DNA of 6,295 bases from JAZDOK01 sp043798715. Its GTDB lineage: Bacteria > Vulcanimicrobiota > JAZDOK01. The notes under the pieces are model-generated. The model had not been told where the DNA came from. It saw only the letters and a program-made list of their open reading frames with translations, and ran no database searches. The stretch is from the NCBI GenBank assembly GCA_043798715.1, contig JAZDOK010000056.1:1-6295 (forward strand). The letters run 5' to 3'. Both the position numbers and the translations under genes were made by a program. The first letter of the stretch is position 1, and every line of letters begins with the position of its first letter. Positions 1-5,456 of the stretch are shown piece by piece.

Positions 1-77
1 TTAAATTATCGGAGGTTCTTTTGTGCCGGGTTTTTGTGGGGTTCCCACCGGGGGCTCGGGGGCCTCTGTGGTGCCCC

Positions 78-1724
78 CTACTCTTCCCCGCAGGGGTGGA
101 TGGTCAAATCGGGAAAAGTTACTTTCCCCTCGCAAACCGGAAGATTTCGGAAAATCATCTCTTGATAACCCGGTTGACGAAGAATCAACTGGTCCACTGT
201 AGAACGCTTCTCAAGCGAATACGCTATCGAACTCATCCAATTATCTCGATCCACCACCACGGGGAGGGGAAGCTCAACAGGGGAATCGCCGAATGTTAAA
301 ATCAGTTTCAATTTATCGTAAATGTAAAGTTCCATTCCATCGGGAAGAGTCTCAATTTGCCGGGGCTTGGTGCCATCAGAGAAATTAATCCTGCCTTCCA
401 CCAGAAAAGTGTTTTTTGAAGGGACTTCCGGTTCCCGTTCGAGTAAAGGAGCAGGTTCGCGTTCCCATAGAAATTCTATGGTCCGAACATCTATTTTCCC
501 CGCCTTCGCTTTTTCAAAAGTATCATATTTTTCATAAATTATTTTTTGCGGGGGAATCCTCTCTTCTATCTGCTTCTTCATCTGCTTGTAATTCTCTCCC
601 GCCACTTCCATGAAGCCGAAAGCGTATTTATCCAGAGGAAGATACGGAACAAGCTCCAGGATGTTTTCCCATTCCCGCTCCCAATCCTTGCTCATGCCGA
701 CTCTGAAAAAACCCTCCACCATAATTCCTTCCCCGACCAGGGAATCCACTATTTCTTTCCAGAATTTCTCTTTTCCCCCGCCTGGTGTTTCAAACTTCAT
801 ACCCAGAAAAATGCAACCGCTTCGCCTAAGTTGAGACGAAAGGTCCGGTGTTAAAATTTCCGGTCTGACTTCACAGGTTATTCCCCAGGATATGCCCTGA
901 CAACTCTTCTGCAAAAGTTCGCAAATTTCCGCCAGATACTTCTGGTCGGCAATACTGATGACTTCCACATGATATTCCTCGACGCCGAATTGCTCTTTCA
1001 CCAGACGGATTTCCTCCACAAAATTAGCCGGGGAGCGAACCCGTGCCGACGGAAAAAGGTGCGAAAATTGTATGCATCCCCGGCTGCTTATAATGGGAAG
1101 AACGCTGCGCATTTTCTCCTGGGGAATGGAATGCAGCTCTCCCTCTCCATACATGCAATTCACCGCGAGATCATAAGGCAGAAGAGTATATTTAAGAGGA
1201 TTTATCTCCTCCCAGTCGGGGAAAGGCAAACTGTCCGGGTGCGGCAGAGAGGAACGGGGATGAAGTACCCCTGAAGGAGAAAGAACTCCCGCCACATTTC
1301 CGGCATCTGAGCCTTTTGCCAGACATTCCAGGAGTTCTTGAAAAGCCTCTTCCCCCTCCCCTGCAACCACGTAGTCCGCCTGAGTATCCAGCAGGGTGGC
1401 CTCGGGAAAAACAGTTGCATGAGGGCCCCCTATCACCACCAGACTCCCTTTTTCCTTCAACTTTCGGGAGAGTTTAACCGCCTCGGAATAGTAAACGCTC
1501 ATGCAATTGATCCCCACTATATCCGAGCCTTCTGCTGCCTCTGCTATCTCCTCAATGGTGAGTTGATCTATATATCCATCCAGAACGCGTACGGAATGAC
1601 CAGACAGCTTAAGATATGAGGAAAGATAAGCCAGACCAAGGGATGGCCCTATCCCCATGACCTTCTTTAGATTATGACGTTTCTCCCAGCCGCCAATGCA
1701 GGGCCGGGTCAAGAATATTTTCAA
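78..1724 (-). CDS. B12-binding domain / degenerate radical SAM-like protein
   Basis: This is a 548-residue protein built like a cobalamin-binding radical SAM protein. Residues about 25-135 form the B12-binding Rossmann-like part, with the hallmarks PSLGLAYLSSYLKLSGH, IGGPHATVFPE and ADYVVAGEGE. Residues about 205-345 follow the radical SAM barrel, entered by ISSRGC and then RSPANFVEEI. The cluster motif CxxxCxxC is not intact: Cys217 is present, but the second and third positions are Ser221 and Phe224, and the loop to RSP is short. The other two forward frames across the motif supply no cysteines, so a simple frameshift does not explain it. Residues about 425-548 form a C-terminal extension that I do not recognise. 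The start is TTG at 1724, set by a strong AAAGGAGG. The gene is third in the butyrate kinase operon, 20 nt after copy B. It is AT-richer than its neighbours. The fold family is fairly certain; the substrate and whether it catalyses anything are unknown. Confidence 0.88.
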   Translation of the reverse strand: MKIFLTRPCIGGWEKRHNLKKVMGIGPSLGLAYLSSYLKLSGHSVRVLDGYIDQLTIEEIAEAAEGSDIVGINCMSVYYSEAVKLSRKLKEKGSLVVIGGPHATVFPEATLLDTQADYVVAGEGEEAFQELLECLAKGSDAGNVAGVLSPSGVLHPRSSLPHPDSLPFPDWEEINPLKYTLLPYDLAVNCMYGEGELHSIPQEKMRSVLPIISSRGCIQFSHLFPSARVRSPANFVEEIRLVKEQFGVEEYHVEVISIADQKYLAEICELLQKSCQGISWGITCEVRPEILTPDLSSQLRRSGCIFLGMKFETPGGGKEKFWKEIVDSLVGEGIMVEGFFRVGMSKDWEREWENILELVPYLPLDKYAFGFMEVAGENYKQMKKQIEERIPPQKIIYEKYDTFEKAKAGKIDVRTIEFLWEREPAPLLEREPEVPSKNTFLVEGRINFSDGTKPRQIETLPDGMELYIYDKLKLILTFGDSPVELPLPVVVDRDNWMSSIAYSLEKRSTVDQLILRQPGYQEMIFRNLPVCEGKVTFPDLTIHPCGEE

Positions 1725-1732
1725 AGATGCCG

Positions 1733-1740
1733 CCTCCTTT
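1733..1740 (-). promoter_or_regulatory. Shine-Dalgarno site fixing the TTG start of the radical SAM-like gene
   Basis: The minus strand reads AAAGGAGG, followed by 8 nt and then TTG at 1724-1722. The near-perfect anti-16S match at ideal spacing supports the TTG start; I see no ATG nearby that fits better. The site lies in the 20-nt gap after the kinase copy B stop codon, as expected for a co-transcribed gene with its own initiation. Confidence 0.75.
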
Positions 1741-1744
1741 CACT

Positions 1745-2815
1745 TCAGGAATATTCTTTAGGGGACTCTTCCCCCCGCAGGACCCTGAGGGCCGCCAGGG
1801 AAAGGGCCTCCATTTCGTCCTCTCCCGGGTAGATAAGAATCGGGGCGATGAAGCTGACCCGCGCCTTTATCCAGCCGGTCAGAACTTCCGAGCGGGCCAG
1901 GGCGCCGGTGAGAACAACGGCGTCCACCTTCCCCTCCAGCACCGTGGCCATGGCTCCAATTTCCTTAGCCACCTGGTAGGCCATGGCCTCGTACACGAGG
2001 GCGGCCTTTTCATCTTTCTCCTCTCTTATCCGGCGCTCCACCTCGCGAGCGTCGGAGGCACCAATGTAGGCCGAAAGGCCCGCCTGCCGGGTGACTTTTC
2101 TGAGCATCTCGTGGTGTGTGTATTTCCCGGAATAGCACAGCTCGATCAATTCCACCACCGGGAGAGTTCCGGCGCGCTCCGGGGAAAACGGCCCCTCTGA
2201 ATTGGCATTATTGACGTCAATGGCCCGCCCACGGCGGTGAGCCGAGACCGTGATGCCGCTGCCGAGGTGGCAGACGAGGAGGTCGAGTTCCTGATATTTT
2301 TTATTAAGATCCCGGGAGGCCTTCCGGGCCGCCGCTTTGCAGTTGAGAGCGTGCCAGAGGCTCTTTCGATGGATTTCCGGGAGGCCCGAAATTCTGGCCA
2401 GGGGGTGCATTTCGTCCGTGGAGACCGGATCCGCAATGAAGGCGGGAAGGCCAAGAGAGTCGGCTATTTCAAAGGCCATGATCCCGGCCAGAACCGATAT
2501 GTGAGGGGACTGGAGGCGCTGATGGCGAAGGTCCTCGAGCAAAATCTCATTGATCCGGTAGGTCCCGCCTTCCAGAGGCTTAAGCGGGGCCCCGCGACCC
2601 ACCACGGCCGAGAGGCTTTCTAAAGAAATTAAGTGTTTTTTCAGGGAGTCGAGCACCGCCTTTTCCCGCAGCGGACGCTCCTCGGTAAAATCCTTGAAAT
2701 GTGCCAGATCCTCTTTCGTGTGGACGATCGTCTCTGAAAAACGCTCGGCCTCGTCGTCATGGACGGAGACTTTGGTGGAAGTGGAACCCGGGTTTATGGC
2801 CAGTATCCGAAACAA
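1745..2815 (-). CDS. buk: Butyrate kinase, copy B (divergent paralogue)
   Basis: This is a 356-residue acetokinase-family (ASKHA fold) protein. The known family reaction is butyryl phosphate + ADP to butyrate + ATP, in the cytoplasm, and it is reversible. It matches the usual butyrate kinase length of about 355-360. Visible landmarks are the N-terminal phosphate signature INPGSTSTK (residues 7-15), VGRG with Arg74, the DPV segment (129-131), the HLGSG loop (183-187), EGPFSPERAG (207-216), TGALARS (303-309) and YPGEDEMEAL near the C-terminus. Two glycine positions that are normally conserved, and are kept in the adjacent copy A, are changed here: HxGGG has become HLGSG (Ser186) and TGG has become TGA (Ala305). 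Translation starts at TTG 2815 behind AAAGGAG. The gene begins 14 nt after copy A. It may have altered substrate preference or activity; other branched or short acyl phosphates are possible substrates. Confidence 0.93.
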   Translation of the reverse strand: MFRILAINPGSTSTKVSVHDDEAERFSETIVHTKEDLAHFKDFTEERPLREKAVLDSLKKHLISLESLSAVVGRGAPLKPLEGGTYRINEILLEDLRHQRLQSPHISVLAGIMAFEIADSLGLPAFIADPVSTDEMHPLARISGLPEIHRKSLWHALNCKAAARKASRDLNKKYQELDLLVCHLGSGITVSAHRRGRAIDVNNANSEGPFSPERAGTLPVVELIELCYSGKYTHHEMLRKVTRQAGLSAYIGASDAREVERRIREEKDEKAALVYEAMAYQVAKEIGAMATVLEGKVDAVVLTGALARSEVLTGWIKARVSFIAPILIYPGEDEMEALSLAALRVLRGEESPKEYS

Positions 2816-2822
2816 TCGAATT

Positions 2823-2830
2823 TCTCCTTT
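2823..2830 (-). promoter_or_regulatory. Shine-Dalgarno site for kinase copy B, touching the stop of copy A
   Basis: The minus strand reads AAAGGAGA, and GGAG lies 8 nt before the TTG start at 2815. Its first A is also the last base of the TGA stop of copy A (2832-2830), so ribosomes ending copy A sit directly on it. This suggests translational coupling of the two kinases and supports the TTG start. Confidence 0.7.
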
Positions 2831-3909
2831 CAGTCGTAGGCGAGCGCTTCTTCCTCCCCGCGCAGAACCCTGAGACCCCCCATGGCCAGGGCCTGCATCT
2901 CGTCCTCCCCCGGGTAAAGCCGGACTTCAGCGATAAAACTCACTCTTTCGGTGATCCAGTCCGTAAGCATTTTGGAACGGGCAACCCCGCCGGTGATGAT
3001 GACGGCATCCACCTTCCCCTTGAGGACGGTGGCCCGGGCGCCGATTTCCTGCGCGACCTGGTAGGCCATGGCCTCGTAGATGAGGCGCGCATAGTCGTCT
3101 CCTTCGGCGATCCTCTTCTCGACCAGGGTGGCATCGTTGGTATCCAGGTAGGCCACCAGCCCCCCCTGGCCGTTGATCTTCTTCCTGATCTCCCCCGGGG
3201 TGTACTTTCCGGAAAAACACATTTCCGCAAACCTGAACAGCGGCACGCTCCCGCTCCTCTCTGGGGTGAAAGGTCCTTCGCAGAGGGCGTAGTTTACATT
3301 GACGACCTTTCCCCCCCGCATGGCGCACACGGAGATTCCACCGCCCATATGCGCGATGACGAAGTTGAGTTCCTTAAGGGGCTTTCCCAGATCCCGGGCG
3401 GCCGCCCGGGCGATCGCCCGGATGTTAAGGGCATGGAAGATGCTGTCCCGCTCGAACTCCGGCATCCCGGTAATCCTGGCCATCGGCTCCAGCTCGTCCA
3501 CGCAGACTGGGTCCACGATAAAAGATTCCACCGGGATCTCCGAGGCGATGCTGTAGGCCATGATGGCCCCCAGGTTCGAGGCATGTTCAGCCCGCACCGC
3601 CAGGCGAAGATCCTCGAGCATTTTGGCCCCGACGCGGTATGTCCCGCCGGGGATCGGACGCAGGATCCCGCCCCGCCCAATAACGGCCGTGAAATCCTTC
3701 GGATCGAATCCCGCCTTTTTCAGTTCTTCGATGAGAATTTTTTTTCTGAAGTCGAACTGGTCCCAGATCTTGCTGAAGCCCTTTAGTTCAGAGGCACTGT
3801 GCCGGAGCGTCGTCTCGAAGATGGATTTCTCCTCCTCGAAGACGGCGATCTTGGTCGAGGTAGAGCCCGGATTGATGATCAGGAGGCGATGATTCTGATT
3901 TGGCGCCAT
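2830..3909 (-). CDS. buk: Butyrate kinase, copy A
   Basis: This 359-residue butyrate kinase has the full set of family landmarks. Numbered from ATG 3909, they are INPGSTSTK (12-20), VIGRGG with Arg79, DPV (133-135), the intact glycine loop HMGGG (187-191), EGPFTPERSG (211-220), TGGVARS (307-312) and YPGEDEMQAL close to the end. It should transfer phosphate between butyryl phosphate and ADP in the cytoplasm, giving ATP by substrate-level phosphorylation or running in reverse for acid activation. The reading frame extends upstream to GTG 3918 (three more residues). I chose ATG 3909 because a purine-rich AGAAAGAAG lies 8 nt before it, whereas GTG 3918 would sit inside that stretch. The gene is first in the leftward operon and divergent from tatC. 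It is very GC-rich: one sampled 60-base stretch from 3001 is about 70% G+C. No phosphate butyryltransferase gene adjoins it in the window. Confidence 0.94.
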   Translation of the reverse strand: MAPNQNHRLLIINPGSTSTKIAVFEEEKSIFETTLRHSASELKGFSKIWDQFDFRKKILIEELKKAGFDPKDFTAVIGRGGILRPIPGGTYRVGAKMLEDLRLAVRAEHASNLGAIMAYSIASEIPVESFIVDPVCVDELEPMARITGMPEFERDSIFHALNIRAIARAAARDLGKPLKELNFVIAHMGGGISVCAMRGGKVVNVNYALCEGPFTPERSGSVPLFRFAEMCFSGKYTPGEIRKKINGQGGLVAYLDTNDATLVEKRIAEGDDYARLIYEAMAYQVAQEIGARATVLKGKVDAVIITGGVARSKMLTDWITERVSFIAEVRLYPGEDEMQALAMGGLRVLRGEEEALAYD

Positions 3910-4073
3910 GGACAACACTTCTTTCTGAAAAGGACAAATTTAACCCGCCTCTGGATTCCAAGAGACGGAGCAATTTTGAATTCTATGCCGCCGGGTCTTT
4001 TCCTTCATCGGAACATCATCGGGGCAGGAAGTGGGGATCGTTGGTAGAAGAAGACGAGGCGATGGAGAGGAGC
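3910..4073. promoter_or_regulatory. Divergent intergenic region between kinase operon and tat operon
   Basis: This 164-bp gap must hold the promoters of both operons if each starts here, because the genes point away from each other. It is AT-richer than the flanks, with AAATTTAA around 3936-3943 and CAATTTTGAATTC around 3970-3983. I could not find a convincing -35/-10 pair with 16-18 bp spacing, a sigma-54 site or a clear operator palindrome on either strand. The role is inferred from layout only. Confidence 0.4.
4064..4067 (+). promoter_or_regulatory. Shine-Dalgarno core used to place the tatC start
   Basis: GGAG lies 6 nt before ATG 4074, within the purine run GGAGAGGAG. Upstream in-frame alternatives are weaker: ATG 4062 has GAGG only 2 nt away, and TTG 4041 has AGGA 11 nt away. 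The choice changes the protein by 4 or 11 N-terminal residues and does not affect any domain. Confidence 0.5.
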
Positions 4074-4829
4074 ATGACCCTGATAGACCACCTGGACGAG
4101 TTGAGGCGACGGCTCCTCTATTCTCTGGCCGCGCTTCTGGCCGGATCCTGGGCCGGCTATTATCTGACGCCCCGGTTTATGGACCTCCTCATCCGTCCCG
4201 TCGGGAAACTCTATTTCATGGAACCGGCGGAGGCCTTTTTGGTCAGGCTGAAACTGGCCTTGCTGGCGGGTTTCATTCTCTCCTCCCCCGTCCTCCTTTA
4301 TCAGATCATGTCCTTCTGCCTTCCCGCCCTGACAAAGAGCGAGCGGAAGTATCTTTTTATCGTCTTTCCGTTTGCCATCTTTTTTTTCATCGGCGGCATC
4401 CTCACTGCCGCCTTTCTCATCGTCCCCTTCGGGATGAAGTTCCTGCTGAGTTTCGCCACCTCCGATATGAGTCCCCTGATCTCGGCCGATCGATATTTTT
4501 CCTTTTTGATCTGGACCGCCCTGGCCTCCGGCCTGCTCTTTGAGATGCCCCTGGTTTTTCTCTTTTTGGGCCTGTTCGGCCTGGTACGGACTGAAACCAT
4601 GAATAAATGGCGAAAGACGGCCTATCTGGGCATGGTCGTTCTGGCAGCTGTCGTTACCCCTTCCCCGGACCCTCTGACCTGCATTCTGGTCTCGCTTCCG
4701 CTCGTTCTGCTCTATGAAATAAGCGTCCTCTTTGTGAGGATGACTAATAAAAAGAAGGAGAAAGAAAACGATGAAACCGATCATCTCGGTGGTGGGGCGC
4801 TCCAACAGCGGGAAGACCACCCTTCTTGA
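4074..4829 (+). CDS. tatC: Sec-independent (twin-arginine) translocase subunit TatC
   Basis: TatC is the polytopic inner-membrane receptor that binds twin-arginine signal peptides and recruits TatA to export folded proteins. From ATG 4074 the protein has 251 residues, normal for the family. The N-terminal signature HLDELRRRL (residues 6-14) carries the conserved Glu9 of the signal-peptide site. Glu90 in LTKSER is the expected acidic residue of the first cytoplasmic loop, and LLFEMP (Glu157) is the conserved transmembrane-4 acidic motif. TPSPDP (196-201) matches the family TPxPD turn. Six membrane segments are readable, at about 14-31, 56-79, 93-117, 141-165, 182-196 and 201-221. A hydrophilic tail of about 28 residues follows, whose coding sequence overlaps mobB by 59 bp. 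The open frame runs upstream to 3900, but that part reads like intergenic DNA. No TatB is seen in the window; a TatA follows two genes on. Confidence 0.95.
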   Translation: MTLIDHLDELRRRLLYSLAALLAGSWAGYYLTPRFMDLLIRPVGKLYFMEPAEAFLVRLKLALLAGFILSSPVLLYQIMSFCLPALTKSERKYLFIVFPFAIFFFIGGILTAAFLIVPFGMKFLLSFATSDMSPLISADRYFSFLIWTALASGLLFEMPLVFLFLGLFGLVRTETMNKWRKTAYLGMVVLAAVVTPSPDPLTCILVSLPLVLLYEISVLFVRMTNKKKEKENDETDHLGGGALQQREDHPS

Positions 4830-5265
4830 GAGACTAATTCCAGAAATCAGGCGCCGGGGCTACTCCGTGGCGGTGATAAAGCATCACGTGAGCGGCTTTG
4901 ACCTGGACAGGGAGGGCAAGGATTCGTGGCGAATATCCAAAGCGGGCGCCGATGCGGTCGTCCTGGCCTCTCCGGGGAAATTGGCCCTGCTGCAAAATAC
5001 ATCCGGGGAACTGTCTCCGGATGAGATTGCGGAACGCTATCTTAAGGATGTGGATATTGTTTTTACCGAGGGCTTCAAGAGTCTGGACAAGCCTAAGATT
5101 GAACTTTTCAGGGCGGACCTGGGGGAAGGACGAATACCCTCGACTGAAGAGCCCATCGCCTTCGTCTCCAATGATGAAAAGCTTTCCGGAACGCCCTCTT
5201 TCCGGAATGAAGAAATTTCTGCCCTGGCGGATTTTATTGAAAAAGAAATTTTAGGGAGGTGTTAA
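4771..5265 (+). CDS. mobB: Molybdopterin-guanine dinucleotide biosynthesis protein B (MobB)
   Basis: MobB is a P-loop GTP-binding protein that assists MobA in attaching GMP to molybdopterin, giving the MGD form used by DMSO-reductase-family enzymes such as formate dehydrogenases and nitrate reductases. The 164-residue protein has the usual length. Visible features are Walker A GRSNSGKTT (9-17), the KHH pair (37-39), the GKDSWR segment (49-54) with AGAD after it, and DIVFTEGFK (95-103), a strong MobB hallmark. The start ATG 4771 has AAGGAG 10 nt upstream (4755-4760). It begins inside the end of tatC and is followed by tatA after 1 nt, so translation is probably coupled. Its place between two tat genes suggests co-supply of cofactor for Tat-exported metalloenzymes. 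In tungsten-using anaerobes the metal could be W rather than Mo. Confidence 0.94.
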   Translation: MKPIISVVGRSNSGKTTLLERLIPEIRRRGYSVAVIKHHVSGFDLDREGKDSWRISKAGADAVVLASPGKLALLQNTSGELSPDEIAERYLKDVDIVFTEGFKSLDKPKIELFRADLGEGRIPSTEEPIAFVSNDEKLSGTPSFRNEEISALADFIEKEILGRC

Positions 5266-5266
5266 A

Positions 5267-5446
5267 ATGGGAAATTTGGGATTCGGTGAAATTGTCCTGA
5301 TCGCCCTGGTGGCGCTTATTTTATTCGGCCCGAAAAAACTTCCGGAATTGGGGAAGGCCCTGGGGAAAGGGTTCCATGATTTTAAAAAGGCCCTGGAGGG
5401 AAAATCCGAGGAGGCGCCTGCGCCGCCGGAAGAAAAGATAAGTTGA
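5267..5446 (+). CDS. tatA: Sec-independent translocase subunit TatA (TatA/TatE family)
   Basis: This small 59-residue protein is easy to miss. It has a short N-terminus (MGNLGFGE), one hydrophobic helix (about 8-20, IVLIALVALILF), the family hinge FGPKKLPELG (20-29), then an amphipathic helix (about 24-44, ending FHDFKKALEG) and an acidic/proline tail. This is the textbook TatA plan: many copies assemble around TatC to form the passage for folded proteins. It is at the short end of the family length range. The start ATG 5267 has GGGAGG at 5254-5259, 7 nt before it. It lies 1 nt after the mobB stop and 10 nt before the next gene. TatB is less likely because the protein is short and has the TatA-type FGP hinge; Gram-negative species with only TatA may use it for both roles. 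Confidence 0.95.
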   Translation: MGNLGFGEIVLIALVALILFGPKKLPELGKALGKGFHDFKKALEGKSEEAPAPPEEKIS

Positions 5447-5456
5447 GGGGTACCCC

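Noticed and set aside
31..78. GC-rich hairpins after the radical SAM-like gene (GTGGG/CCCAC with a 3-nt loop, and GGGGGC at 58-63 with GCCCCC at 73-78) as an intrinsic terminator
   Set aside because: On the minus strand the stems are followed by A-rich or C-rich sequence, not a U-tract, so the rho-independent pattern is not met. A terminator may lie beyond the left edge.
21..299. Plus-strand open frame with GGAGG before a TTG
   Set aside because: It lies mostly antisense to the radical SAM-like gene, its product resembles no protein family I know, and the opposite strand has a well-supported 548-codon gene. The Shine-Dalgarno-like GGAGG looks coincidental.
2701..3786. Long plus-strand open frame of 361 codons opposite the kinases
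   Set aside because: It is a mirror of GC-rich kinase coding sequence, spans the junction of both kinases and has no recognisable domain, whereas the minus strand shows complete butyrate kinase motifs.
1745..3909. The tandem kinases as a recent duplication or assembly artefact
   Set aside because: The two proteins differ throughout, including at active-site loops and in base composition, so they are old paralogues rather than a repeated segment.
3900..4073. Upstream extension of the tatC frame to 3900 (58 extra residues)
   Set aside because: The extra part lacks TatC similarity and overlaps the start of the divergent kinase. The best ribosome site and the family N-terminus both point to ATG 4074.
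4005..4820. Minus-strand open frame of 271 codons opposite tatC
   Set aside because: It is highly polar, low-complexity (Gln/Gly/Lys-rich) translation typical of the antisense of membrane-protein codons. The plus strand is clearly TatC.
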